A stretch of DNA of 64,000 nucleotides from an uncultured Myxococcales bacterium (GTDB lineage Bacteria; Myxococcota_A; UBA9042; DTJE01), in NCBI GenBank assembly GCA_903857665.1, contig CAIOFV010000065.1, positions 25,951 to 89,950 of the forward strand, in the 5' to 3' direction. Below are positions 8,750-17,854 of this stretch, one piece after another (positions within the stretch are counted from its first letter, which is position 1; the number at the start of each line of letters is the position of its first letter). The notes beneath the pieces are model-generated. The model worked only from the letters and a program-made list of their open reading frames with translations, made no database searches and was not told where the DNA came from. The position numbers and the translations under genes are program-made.

Positions 8750-10591
8750 TCAGGCGCCGGGCATCAGCGCCCGGAACGCCTCCTTGTTCGTCGCCTTCGC
8801 ATAGGCGTCCTCGGGCGTAATCTCGCCGGCCTGCATCAGTTCGAGCAGCGCGTTGTCCAGCGCCTTCATGCCCTCGGAGCGTGCGATCTGCATCTGCGCG
8901 GCCACCTGGGTCAGCTTGTTTTCGCGCACCAGCGCCGCCACCGCCTGGTTGCATACCAGCAGCTCGAACGCCCCGACGCGGCCGGGCCCCTTCTTCCGCC
9001 GCACCAGCGTCTGCGCGATCACCATCCGCAACGCGTCGGCCAGCATCAGGCGCACCTGCTGCTGCTCGGAGGCCGGGAACGCCTCGACCATGCGCTGGAT
9101 CGCCCCCACCGCCGTCGGCGTGTGCAGCGTAGCAATGACCAGGTGGCCCGTTTCCGCGGCTTCCACGGCCATGCGCATGGTCACCAGGTCCCGCATCTCG
9201 CCGACGACCATCACGTCCGGGTCCTCGCGCAGGGCGGCCCGCAGGGCCTGCGGGAACGATTCCGAATGGCGCCCGATTTCGCGCTGGTTGACCAGGGCCA
9301 GCTTGCGCTCGTGGAGGTACTCGATCGGGTCCTCCAGCGTGATGATGTGCGCGGGGCGCAACTCGTTCAGCAGGTCCACCAGGGCCGCCATGGTCGTGCT
9401 CTTGCCGCTGCCGGACCGCCCGGTCACCAGCACGAAGCCCTGGTTCATGGACACGATCTCCCGGACGATCGCCGGAAGGCCCAGGTCGCGCAGGCGCGGC
9501 GGCTCGCCGGGGATCAGGCGGGCCACCGCCGACCACCCGCGCCGCTCCAGGAAGACGTTCACGCGGTGCCGGCCGATGCCCGGCACCACGTGGGAAAAGT
9601 CGGCGCCCAGGTCGCGCTCCAGGCCCGCGCGCATGCGTTCCGGCACGGCGGGCAGGATCAGGGCCTCCGCGTCCTCCCGCGTCAGCGGTTCACCGGTGAC
9701 GTCCACGAGTTCCCCGTGGATCCGGAACGCCGCAGGCGACCCGGGAACGATGTGAACGTCGGAGGCCCCCCGCAGACGCGCCTCGGCCAGCAGCCGATCG
9801 AAGGGCACGTCCGGGAGGGCCAGTCGGACGACGGGTCGCAGATCGGCTTCGTCCAGCGGTACGCCGTGCCGCGCGGCCAGGCGACGGGCGGCGACGGCAG
9901 CCTGGTCGCGGACGCGGGAGTCGGGGTCCGAGGATGCGGAGCGGATGAAGTACGGGACCAGGCGCCTGTCGCCGAAGTTCAGCAGGGCGCGGATCACCTC
10001 CAGGCGCACTTCGACGTTGGCGTCCGACAGCAGCCGGGCAACGTCGGGCATCGCTTCCTGGGCGCCCCGATCCGCGAGGAGGGCGACCGCAGTCCACCGC
10101 AGGTCGTCGCGATCCAGGGCGGCGACCAGCACCGATGTCGCCTCGGGCCCTTCGGTCTGGCCGATGGCCTGCAGAGCCATCATCGCGGTCCACCGATCCG
10201 GGGCTTCCAGCAGCCGGACCAGCGCGGGCAGAAGCGCGGGCAGCGCCAACCCCCGGGCCAGACCGATGACCATCCGAAGGTCCGCTCCGGACAATCGGGC
10301 CAGGCGGCGGTCGATCGCCGGGGCAAGCCGCTCCCCGATGTCGGCAAGCGACCGGTGCAGCCGCTCGCGACCGGACGCCAGCAGGTTGCGCTGGGCGTGC
10401 AGCAGGGCCAGCAGCGGATCCTGCGAAGGGGCCGGCTCGCCCGCGGCGTCCGCCGATCCGATCGACGCCACCAGGACCTCGAGGGCCCGGCGGCGCTGGG
10501 CCTCGTTCCCTTCCAGGAGGGCCTGGACGATGGCGGCGGGACGCGTCCTGCTGCCGGTCTGCCTGCCCTCGGACTGTCCCGGATCCGCCAC
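8750..10591 (-). CDS. HEAT-repeat protein fused to PilT-like ATPase
   Basis: The product of 613 residues has two parts. Residues 1-245 are alpha-helical repeats of HEAT type; units such as LPALLPALVRLLEAPDRWTA, VLVAALDRDDLRWTAVALLA and ARLLSDANVEVRLEVIRALL follow each other at 30-35 residue steps. Residues 260-613 are a full PilT-like ATPase with Walker A GRSGSGKS (Lys397), ITLEDPIEYLHE, Walker B DPDVMVVGEMRD and ATLHTPTA. The start is a GTG with a purine-rich stretch before it. It is the first gene of the operon. The HEAT part could be a protein-docking module or a load-sensing part of a retraction motor; that is inference. Confidence 0.88.
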   Translation of the reverse strand: MADPGQSEGRQTGSRTRPAAIVQALLEGNEAQRRRALEVLVASIGSADAAGEPAPSQDPLLALLHAQRNLLASGRERLHRSLADIGERLAPAIDRRLARLSGADLRMVIGLARGLALPALLPALVRLLEAPDRWTAMMALQAIGQTEGPEATSVLVAALDRDDLRWTAVALLADRGAQEAMPDVARLLSDANVEVRLEVIRALLNFGDRRLVPYFIRSASSDPDSRVRDQAAVAARRLAARHGVPLDEADLRPVVRLALPDVPFDRLLAEARLRGASDVHIVPGSPAAFRIHGELVDVTGEPLTREDAEALILPAVPERMRAGLERDLGADFSHVVPGIGRHRVNVFLERRGWSAVARLIPGEPPRLRDLGLPAIVREIVSMNQGFVLVTGRSGSGKSTTMAALVDLLNELRPAHIITLEDPIEYLHERKLALVNQREIGRHSESFPQALRAALREDPDVMVVGEMRDLVTMRMAVEAAETGHLVIATLHTPTAVGAIQRMVEAFPASEQQQVRLMLADALRMVIAQTLVRRKKGPGRVGAFELLVCNQAVAALVRENKLTQVAAQMQIARSEGMKALDNALLELMQAGEITPEDAYAKATNKEAFRALMPGA

Positions 10592-10656
10592 TGCGCCCCC
10601 TGCTTCCGGTCACGACGGATTTTCATTATACCCGCGCGCCCGTCCTTGAAAGCGGC

Positions 10657-10662
10657 TAGAAT
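10657..10662 (+). promoter_or_regulatory. Possible -10 box of MopE/lectin lipoprotein
   Basis: TAGAAT lies 28 bases before the ATG at 10691, in the 99-bp divergent gap shared with the HEAT-PilT operon. The sequence after it, TAGAATCTGCGCCGG, resembles the one before the first lipoprotein gene (TAGAATCCGCCGG). No convincing -35 box is seen. Confidence 0.35.
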
Positions 10663-10690
10663 CTGCGCCGGCCGTGATCCGGAGGTTTCC

Positions 10691-12517
10691 ATGCGTCGAT
10701 TCAACCCCTTGCCCCTCGTCGTCGCGCTGGTCGCGCTGGGATGCGGCGGCTCCGGCACACCGTCGCTGGGAGGCCTGGACACGCCTCCCGTGCCGGATTC
10801 CACGACGGTCGCGGACGAGTCCCCGTTGGACGACGTACAGCAGCGGGACATCGTCGCGGACGAATCCCCGATCGACGTCACGAAGATCGATGTCTGGCTG
10901 CCCGACGCGACGGGGCAGGACGGGGTCCAGGCGGACGCCCCCGGCGACGCCCCGGACGTGCCGCCGGTCACCCTGCCCTACCCGCTGTGCCAGCCCTGCC
11001 GCGCCGACCTGGAATGCGAAACCGCGGACGTCAAGGCGCCGTGCCTCGTGGAAGGCCCCGACGCCATGACCTGCGGGTACCCCTGCGCGGTGGACGGCGA
11101 TTGCCCGGACGGTTTTGAGTGCATACGGGACGACGTCCACGGCCGCCAATGCCGACCGATCGGGGGCGCGGCGTGCCCCTGCCTGCCGCGCTTCGTGGCC
11201 GCGGGCTTCGTGACCACCTGCTGGCGCGAAAACGGCGTGGGTCGTTGCACCGGCGTGCGGATGTGCAACGAGGACTGCCCCGTATCGGCGCCGTCGGCCG
11301 AGGTCTGCGACGGCATCGACAACAACTGCGACGGCGCCATCGACGAGGGCCTCGGCACGATCGCGTGCGGCAAGGGCGCCTGCGAGGTGACGGTCCCGGC
11401 CTGCGTGAACGGCAAGCCCCAGGAGTGCGTGCCGCGGGCACCGGCGCAAGAGGTCTGCGACGGCATCGACAACAACTGCGACGGCACCACCGACGAGGGC
11501 CTCGGGACGTTGACCTGCGGCCTGGGCGTGTGCGCCGTGACGGTGGACGCGTGCATCGGCGGCCGGCCCCAGCCCTGCTGGCCCGGGCCCGCGGGCGTCG
11601 AAACGTGCAACGGCCTCGACGACAACTGCGACGGCGCCACCGACGAGGGCTTCGGCGAAACGACCTGCGGCGTCGGCGCGTGCATGCGTACCGTCCAGAA
11701 CTGCGATCACGGGCAGGCGACGACCTGCGTGCCCGGCGATCCGTCGATCGAGATCTGCAACGGCCTCGACGACGACTGCAACGGCAAGACCGATGACGTC
11801 ACGATCACCTGCGGCACCGGCGCCTGCCAACGCACCGTCCCGGCCTGCACCGGCGACGGGAGCGTCGCGGTCTGCGTGCCGGGCCAGCCCGCACCCGAAG
11901 CGTGCAACGGCATCGACGACAACTGCGACGGCACCACCGACGAGGGCTTCGTGCTGGGCGCGGCCTGCGACGGGCCCGACGCGGACCTGTGCGCGAACGG
12001 GACCATCGGCTGCCTGCCCGACGGCACCGCCGGCTGCATCGAGCCGGGGCCTGGCTTCGTCGAGACGTGCAACGGCAGGGACGACAACTGCGACGGCCAG
12101 ATTGACGAGACGGGCTGTCCCTGCCCGGCCTTCCAGTACAATGGCCACAACTACCTGTTCTGCTCGCCCACGGCCAACTGGTCGGTCGCCGGGACCTCGT
12201 GCAAGGGATGGGGTTACCACCTGGCGAAGATCGAGGACGCGGCCGAAAACAAGTGGATCGTGGACAAGGCGAACTCGATCGATCGCACCGCCGGCTGGTG
12301 GATCGGCCTCAACGACATCGCGAAGGAAGGCACGTTCGTGTGGGCGGACGGATCGGCGCTCGGCTACTCGGTCTGGGTGCAGGGCCAGCCCAACAACGGC
12401 GGCTTCGGCGGGAACGATCAGGACTGCGTCGAAATCCTCAGCAACCTGGTATCAGGCTACGGCTGGAACGACGGCGAGTGCGGCAACCAGCTCCACTTCG
12501 TCTGCGAGCTGCAGTAG
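10691..12517 (+). CDS. MopE-repeat protein with C-type lectin domain
   Basis: The product of 608 residues has an N-terminal signal ending VALGC (probable lipobox, Cys18, with Ala rather than Leu at -3) and an Asp-rich linker. Six repeats of the kind ExCDGIDNNCDGxxDEG lie between residues about 204 and 475, spaced roughly 45 residues apart. These putative Ca- or metal-binding motifs are common in surface proteins of myxobacteria. Residues 475-608 are a C-type lectin-like domain with WWIGLND, the QPNN sugar-site motif, GWNDGECG and the final CEL. A role as a surface sugar-binding protein is likely. GGAGGT precedes the ATG by five bases. Confidence 0.9.
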   Translation: MRRFNPLPLVVALVALGCGGSGTPSLGGLDTPPVPDSTTVADESPLDDVQQRDIVADESPIDVTKIDVWLPDATGQDGVQADAPGDAPDVPPVTLPYPLCQPCRADLECETADVKAPCLVEGPDAMTCGYPCAVDGDCPDGFECIRDDVHGRQCRPIGGAACPCLPRFVAAGFVTTCWRENGVGRCTGVRMCNEDCPVSAPSAEVCDGIDNNCDGAIDEGLGTIACGKGACEVTVPACVNGKPQECVPRAPAQEVCDGIDNNCDGTTDEGLGTLTCGLGVCAVTVDACIGGRPQPCWPGPAGVETCNGLDDNCDGATDEGFGETTCGVGACMRTVQNCDHGQATTCVPGDPSIEICNGLDDDCNGKTDDVTITCGTGACQRTVPACTGDGSVAVCVPGQPAPEACNGIDDNCDGTTDEGFVLGAACDGPDADLCANGTIGCLPDGTAGCIEPGPGFVETCNGRDDNCDGQIDETGCPCPAFQYNGHNYLFCSPTANWSVAGTSCKGWGYHLAKIEDAAENKWIVDKANSIDRTAGWWIGLNDIAKEGTFVWADGSALGYSVWVQGQPNNGGFGGNDQDCVEILSNLVSGYGWNDGECGNQLHFVCELQ

Positions 12518-12543
12518 CCGCGAAGGCCCGGGACGGGAGTCTG

Positions 12544-13782
12544 CTAGAACTCGACCGCAGCGCCCACAGACCAGTTGAGCCACCCGCGGTCATAGCCCTT
12601 GCGGATTCCGTACCCCATCGAGCCGCTCAGTTCGACACCGCCGGGAATCATGAACGCCAGGCCCAGCGACGGCAGGATGCCGTAGGGTGACGCGCCGCCC
12701 TCCGTTTCGGCCTCGGGCTTCGTGTCCGTGGGCCAGTTGGTCAACTCGTTGCGCACCATGATCTTGACGAAGCTGGCCGCCTTGAGGTCCAGTTCGGTGA
12801 CGAAGGACCAGCCCAGCGACTTCGCGCCCTTGATGCCGATGTCGAAATGGGTGGACCGGACCGGGCCGAAGCGGAACGTGATGCCGCCGCCCGGCTCCAG
12901 GCCGACGCGGCTGGCGCCCAGCATCAGCAACGGTTCCACGCCGAACACGTCGCCGAATTCCCAGTAGAGCTTGATGAACGCAAGGTAGGCGCCGGGGCGA
13001 CCGGTCGCCGGCGGATCCTGGGTCTTGACGCCCAGGCGGTCGCCGACCAGCAGGAAGCCGGCCTGCGCCTGGTACAGCCCCGCCATCAGCGCCCGGAACG
13101 TGTACCCGATTTCCAGCTGGTTGAAGCCGTCCACGGACCGCGGGTCGGTGGGCAGGCGCCGGCCGAAGTCGACATGCCGGAACGTCGCCTCGAAGCGGTT
13201 GCGATGGCCGCCGTGCTCGGCCAGGCGGTCGCGTTGGCGCCCCTCGCGGGTGTCGCCCGATACGCGGATCACCTGGGGACGATCGGCCGACCCGAAGCGC
13301 GCCCGGGTCGAGCCATCCGCCTCCACGGATTCGATCCAGTAGGACAGGCCGGGGGCCGTCAGGTCGCCCGCCGGGATCTTCGCTTCCAGCATGTCGCGCC
13401 GCGCAACGAACACCGCGCTCTTCCAGGGGGCGGCGTCACCGACCCGCCAGTTCAGGCGCAGTTCCCGGCCGTGCCACTCGCCCTGCCAGCGTGCGGAAAC
13501 CGTCAGGCCGCGCCGATCCGGCCGGGCTTCCGACACGGGCCAGTGGAACAGGATCGCGCCGGCCGGCGGCACAGCCGAAGGACCCGCGACCACGCCTGCA
13601 GGCGCTGGCGCCGCGTCCTGGCCGACGACGTCCGGCCCATCGGCCGCCTCGTCGTCCGGCTCCCCGGAAAGGGTCGCCGCGGGGGGCTGCACGGCCGCAC
13701 CCGCCCGCTCCCGGGCCCCGACCGGCGTCGCCGCCAGCCCGACCGTCAACGCCATCGCCATCCCGATCGTCACGATGCGCAT
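12544..13782 (-). CDS. Outer-membrane beta-barrel protein, paralog 2
   Basis: This protein of 412 residues has an N-terminal signal peptide (cleavage near VGA-RE), an Ala/Pro-rich linker, a beta-sandwich-like domain (residues about 95-180, with LSYWIESVEADGS), and a C-terminal half of alternating strands that ends in Phe, as outer-membrane barrels do. AGGAGG directly abuts an ATG at 13788, but the second ATG at 13782 is correctly spaced, so I start there. The start lies 10 bases after the stop of the next gene, so the two are co-transcribed. That gene has the same domain order, so they are probably an old tandem duplication. Function is unknown. Confidence 0.78.
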   Translation of the reverse strand: MRIVTIGMAMALTVGLAATPVGARERAGAAVQPPAATLSGEPDDEAADGPDVVGQDAAPAPAGVVAGPSAVPPAGAILFHWPVSEARPDRRGLTVSARWQGEWHGRELRLNWRVGDAAPWKSAVFVARRDMLEAKIPAGDLTAPGLSYWIESVEADGSTRARFGSADRPQVIRVSGDTREGRQRDRLAEHGGHRNRFEATFRHVDFGRRLPTDPRSVDGFNQLEIGYTFRALMAGLYQAQAGFLLVGDRLGVKTQDPPATGRPGAYLAFIKLYWEFGDVFGVEPLLMLGASRVGLEPGGGITFRFGPVRSTHFDIGIKGAKSLGWSFVTELDLKAASFVKIMVRNELTNWPTDTKPEAETEGGASPYGILPSLGLAFMIPGGVELSGSMGYGIRKGYDRGWLNWSVGAAVEF

Positions 13783-13792
13783 GGCCATCCTC

Positions 13793-15301
13793 CTACCACC
13801 AGAACGAGAGCCCGAGGCCCCCGCCCAGGCCCGCGTGCTGGGTCGAACGAATGTTGACGCCGACCTTCAGATCCAGGGAGAGCCAGTCCAGGCCGTGCCA
13901 CCCGCCCATCAGCATCACCTGGCCCGCCCAGTCCGCGTGCACCGGGAACGACGTGGCGCCGATCGACAGGCCCGCCTGGAAGCCGTGCCCCGCCTGGATG
14001 GTCGTGAGGATCGCCAGCTCGGCGCCGATGGGCACCAGGAAACTGCCCTTCAAGCCGATGCTGAACACGTCCTCCGGCCCGAACTCCAGCAGGCTGGCCG
14101 CGCCGCCGATCACCTCGCCCCGCTTGTAGGAGGGCTGCGTCCCGATCCGGTCGCCGGCGAAGGTCGCGACCCCGCCCAGCATCACGCGCGGGGTCCAGCG
14201 GACGTACCTGCCGAAATGGAACACCGGCTCGACCCACGCGTACCCGACCCCCCGGTGGGGGCGCTGGAAGTACGCGTCGGACTCGACCAGCCGGGTTTCG
14301 CCGCCGACGCCTTCGACGGCGCCGAAGCCGGCCCGGATGGCGTGGAAGGCGCCGCGCAAGACCCGGTACTCGAACCCCAGTTCCGTCCGCCAGTAGGTGT
14401 CGGTGTTGGGGCGCTGGAGGTAGGACTCCTGCCACTCGAACGTGCCGATGATCCCGGCCCGCCGCCCGCCGGAGGCCGCGGCCCTGGACTCGACGGGCAC
14501 CTTCCACGGCTGGCGGGGCCCGGCGAACACGGTGACCTTCCTGCCGTCCGGATCGGTGCCCCGGACGTAGTACGACAGGCTTCCGTCCCGGACCTCGGCC
14601 CCCGGGATCGTGGCGGTCCAGCCCGCGTCGCCGGTCCGCTCCATCGCGATCTCGGTGAAGTCCCGGGCGCGGCCCGTCCGGTAGAACAGCGTGGCGCCCG
14701 CCAGCGGCGGGACCGAAACGACCACCAGGCTCACTTGCAGCGGCGCGCCTTCGGTGATCCGCGACACGGGGTCGTGGGCGACACGGGGAACCGGAGGCAC
14801 GGCGGAAGGCGCCGGCGCGACCGCGGCCGTCGCGGCCGATGAGGGGGGCGGGGGCAGCGCGGGCGGCGGAGGCGGCAGCGCGGTCGGGCGCGCGATGGGG
14901 GCCGGCCTGGGCGCCGGGGCCTCGGCAGGCTCCGCCCAGCCGGTCGGTTCGGCCACCACGATGTCGCCGGGGCGGACCGCGCCCTTCGGCAGGTGCCGCA
15001 GGCCGACCCAGCACTGCTCGTCGGCAACGCGTACGACCCGGGTCTCCCCGATCGCCACGCGCTTTCCCTTGACCACCTGGAACAGCGTCACCCGGTCGGC
15101 CCGCTCGATTCCGTCCATCGAGCCGATGTCCACGACGGCCAGATCGCCATCAATCCGGTCGATGGTCCCCTCCAGGGACGCCGCGTGCTGCGGGTGGGGG
15201 GGGGCCTGCTCGCCGCGGCCGATCGCGGGAACCGCGAAGACCGCAAGGATCAGCGCGACCTCGACGGTGCGGGCCTTGACAATGCTGGGCCATGTCGTCA
15301 T
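13793..15301 (-). CDS. Outer-membrane beta-barrel protein, paralog 1
   Basis: The product of 502 residues starts with a signal peptide (VPAIG-RGEQA). A small beta domain follows at about residues 42-115, with EGTIDRIDGDLAVVDIG resembling a flagellar FlgT-like or KOW-like barrel. Next come a long Pro/Ala linker, a beta-sandwich like that of its paralog (GSLSYYVRGTDPDG) and a C-terminal barrel ending SFWW, an aromatic end typical of outer-membrane proteins. AGAGGTGA precedes the ATG. It is the first gene of a two-gene operon. The upstream 291-bp gap is shared with the divergent nifU gene. No transport substrate can be named. Confidence 0.78.
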   Translation of the reverse strand: MTTWPSIVKARTVEVALILAVFAVPAIGRGEQAPPHPQHAASLEGTIDRIDGDLAVVDIGSMDGIERADRVTLFQVVKGKRVAIGETRVVRVADEQCWVGLRHLPKGAVRPGDIVVAEPTGWAEPAEAPAPRPAPIARPTALPPPPPALPPPPSSAATAAVAPAPSAVPPVPRVAHDPVSRITEGAPLQVSLVVVSVPPLAGATLFYRTGRARDFTEIAMERTGDAGWTATIPGAEVRDGSLSYYVRGTDPDGRKVTVFAGPRQPWKVPVESRAAASGGRRAGIIGTFEWQESYLQRPNTDTYWRTELGFEYRVLRGAFHAIRAGFGAVEGVGGETRLVESDAYFQRPHRGVGYAWVEPVFHFGRYVRWTPRVMLGGVATFAGDRIGTQPSYKRGEVIGGAASLLEFGPEDVFSIGLKGSFLVPIGAELAILTTIQAGHGFQAGLSIGATSFPVHADWAGQVMLMGGWHGLDWLSLDLKVGVNIRSTQHAGLGGGLGLSFWW

Positions 15302-15592
15302 ATGTCACCTCTGGAAACGGCCGGTTCGGCACCGCCGTGGCAACCCTCTTCCATCCCGGGCACGAAGGCTGCGGCGCGGATCCGATCGCGCCGGAAACCC
15401 CGTTGCCTCGGGCTCGCTCGAGGAGTGCAACGAGCGTGCCGTGTTCTTGCCGATGATGATGCAGGTTTCGGAAGGCCGCATCAAGCCACCTTCCGCCCTT
15501 CCAGGGGGGAATCGCCCACCTCGCCGGTGGACGGCTGTTCCTCCATGGAGTGGATGAAACACCCGCCGGCGCGCGGCTCGGAGGACGAACCC

Positions 15593-16561
15593 ATGCCCTG
15601 GGACTATTCCAACAAGGTCATGCAACTGTTCCGGGACGCGATCGCCGGCAAGGCCGGCACGCATTTCGGCAAGGTCGAAACGCCGGACGGCCAGGGCCAC
15701 CACGGCTCGATGCAGTGCGGCGACGCGATGGAGTTCACGTTCCGCGTCGATCGGACCGGCGACGACCCGAAGCTGGACCGGATCGTCGAGGCGCGCTACC
15801 AGACCTTCGGCTGCACGTCGGCCATCGCCTCGTCCGAGGCCCTCTGCCGGATGCTCGAGGAGCGGAAGATCACGCCCATCGAAGCCATCGCCATCAAGAA
15901 CGCGGACATCGTCGATTACCTGGAAGGGCTGCCGCCCCAGAAGCTGCACTGCAGCGTGATGGGTGCCGAAGCGTTGCAGGCGGCGGTGGTAGACTGGGCC
16001 CGCAAGCGCGACGTGCCGCTGTCGGACCTGGGCATCGACCCCTCCCAGTTGGTTGAGGACGAGGGCCGCGTGGTCTGCCATTGCTTCACGCTGACCGAGC
16101 CCTACATCCGGCGCAAGGTCAAGGAACTGAACCTGAGGTCGATCGAGGAGATCAGCGCGGCCATCAAGGCGGGCGGTGCGTGCACGTCCTGCCACCACGA
16201 GCCCGGCGGCCTGCAGGACATCCTCAACGACGTGTGGGGCGTCCAGCCGGCGCCGGTGGCGTCCCCCAACGTCCCGCTGCCCGAGCCGTCCCCCTCGTCC
16301 CCCGCGGGCCGCAACGCCCGGACCCCGTACCAGTTGGCCAAGGAGGTCGAGCGCGTGGTCGACAAGGTCATCCGGCCGCGCCTGGCCCTCGAAGGGGGCG
16401 ACATCGAGATCGTCGAGATCCGGGACAAGAAGGTGTTCTGCCGACTGCTGGGCGTGTGCGCGGCGTGCGTCGGCGCACAGCAGACCCTCAACTTCGTGGT
16501 CGAGGACTCCCTGCGGCAGAACGTGGACCCCGAGATCGAAGTGATCCCGGTGACGGTGTAG
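15593..16561 (+). CDS. nifU: NifU-type Fe-S scaffold protein
   Basis: This is a full-length three-part NifU of 322 residues. The N-terminal IscU domain has its three cluster Cys in QCGDAM, FGCTSAIASS and LHCSVMGAEAL. The central [2Fe-2S] ferredoxin-like segment has VCHCFT and GGACTSCHHEPGG. The C-terminal Nfu domain carries the CxxC in LGVCAACVGA. It receives sulfur from the desulfurase encoded 2 bases downstream and builds Fe-S clusters in the cytoplasm. An upstream in-frame ATG exists, but GGAGGAC is placed for the ATG at 15593. NifU also serves general Fe-S assembly in many anaerobes, so the gene alone does not show nitrogen fixation. Confidence 0.95.
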   Translation: MPWDYSNKVMQLFRDAIAGKAGTHFGKVETPDGQGHHGSMQCGDAMEFTFRVDRTGDDPKLDRIVEARYQTFGCTSAIASSEALCRMLEERKITPIEAIAIKNADIVDYLEGLPPQKLHCSVMGAEALQAAVVDWARKRDVPLSDLGIDPSQLVEDEGRVVCHCFTLTEPYIRRKVKELNLRSIEEISAAIKAGGACTSCHHEPGGLQDILNDVWGVQPAPVASPNVPLPEPSPSSPAGRNARTPYQLAKEVERVVDKVIRPRLALEGGDIEIVEIRDKKVFCRLLGVCAACVGAQQTLNFVVEDSLRQNVDPEIEVIPVTV

Positions 16562-16563
16562 CG

Positions 16564-17793
16564 ATGAGCAAGCAACCCATCTACCTGGACAACAACGCCA
16601 CCACCTGCGTGGCGCCCGAGGTGCTGGACGTCATGCTGCCCTTCCTGAAGGAGCAGTACTACAACCCGTCATCGACCTATCCCGAGGCCTCGTTCGCCCA
16701 CGACGCGATCGAGCGGGCCCGGGAGCAGGTGGCCCGCATCGTCGGCGCGGGCACGCGGTCGGAAATCCTGTTCACCGGGTGCGCGACCGAAGGCAACAAC
16801 GCCGCGCTGTGGGGCGCGCTGCGGGCGAACCCGGACCGAAAGCACGTGGTGACCACCGCGGTCGAGCACCCGGCTGTGCTGGAGGTGGCGAAGGACCTGC
16901 AGCGCTTCGGGTATCGCGTCACCGTGCTGCCCGTCGATACGGCCGGGCGCCTCAATGCCGGGGACCTGTTGAAGGCGCTGGCCCCCGACACGGCCATCGT
17001 TTCGATCATGCACGCCAACAACGAAACGGGTGTGATGTTCCCCGTGGGCGAACTGGCGCGGCTGGTCAAGCGGGTGGACCCCAAGATCGTGTTCCACACC
17101 GACGCGACGCAGACGGTCGGCAAGGTCCCCATGTCCTTGTCGAAGGACCTGGCCGCGGTGGATCTCCTGACGATGTCCGGGCACAAGGTGCACGCGGCGA
17201 AGGGCGTCGGGGCGATGTTCGTGCGCCGCGGCGCGCGCTGGCGTCCCTTCCTGATCGGCGGCCACCAGGAGCGCGGCCGGCGCGCGGGCACCGAGAACGT
17301 CGCGGGCATCGTGGGCCTGGGCCGTGCGTGCACGCTGGCGCTGGAGTCGTACCGCGAGGAGGAGCGCCTGCGCCAGCTGCAGCAGTGGCTGGAGCAGTCG
17401 ATCAAGGCGAAGATCCCGAACGTCTTCGTCAACGGCGAAGGGGCCGAGCGCCTGCCCAACACCAGCAACTTCGCGTTCGAGTACGTCGAGGGCGAGGGCA
17501 TCCTGATGGCGCTGGTGGACGCCGGGATCCTGGCCTCGTCCGGGTCGGCCTGCACGTCGGGGTCCCTGGACCCGTCGCACGTGCTGAAGGCGATGAACGT
17601 GCCGTTCAGCGCGGCGCACGGCAGCCTGCGCATCAGCATGAGCCGCTACACGACCGGCGCGGAAGTCGATCGCCTGATCGAGGTGCTGCCCGGCGTCATC
17701 GACAGCCTGCGGCGCATCTCGCCGTACTGGGACCAGGAAAAGAACGCGCCCCGCGAAGGCGTGGACATCTTCGTGCAGGAAAAATACCGGTAG
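16564..17793 (+). CDS. nifS: NifS/IscS-type cysteine desulfurase
   Basis: This PLP enzyme of 409 residues takes sulfur from cysteine for Fe-S cluster assembly. The PLP lysine is in SGHKVHAAKG (Lys208), and the catalytic Cys is in the mobile loop SSGSACTSGSLDPS (Cys330). YLDNNATT at the N-terminus and THRAGTEN-like RRAGTENVAG are family signatures. The gene begins 2 bases after the nifU stop, so translation is probably coupled. The C-terminus carries about 20 extra residues (ISPYWDQEKNAP and beyond) that fit the NifS-like group. Confidence 0.95.
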   Translation: MSKQPIYLDNNATTCVAPEVLDVMLPFLKEQYYNPSSTYPEASFAHDAIERAREQVARIVGAGTRSEILFTGCATEGNNAALWGALRANPDRKHVVTTAVEHPAVLEVAKDLQRFGYRVTVLPVDTAGRLNAGDLLKALAPDTAIVSIMHANNETGVMFPVGELARLVKRVDPKIVFHTDATQTVGKVPMSLSKDLAAVDLLTMSGHKVHAAKGVGAMFVRRGARWRPFLIGGHQERGRRAGTENVAGIVGLGRACTLALESYREEERLRQLQQWLEQSIKAKIPNVFVNGEGAERLPNTSNFAFEYVEGEGILMALVDAGILASSGSACTSGSLDPSHVLKAMNVPFSAAHGSLRISMSRYTTGAEVDRLIEVLPGVIDSLRRISPYWDQEKNAPREGVDIFVQEKYR

Positions 17794-17854
17794 TTTGCGT
17801 CCGGTCGCTTGCTACCGGTAGGCAGGGCGGAAGGCGAGCCGGCCTCGCTGCCGA

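Noticed and set aside
15593..17793. Evidence for nitrogen fixation
   Set aside because: Only nifU and nifS are present; this pair also serves general Fe-S assembly, and no nifHDK genes are near.
17794..17854. Intrinsic terminator between nifS and the CoA transferase
   Set aside because: TACCGGTA is palindromic, but there is no long stem followed by a T run on either strand.
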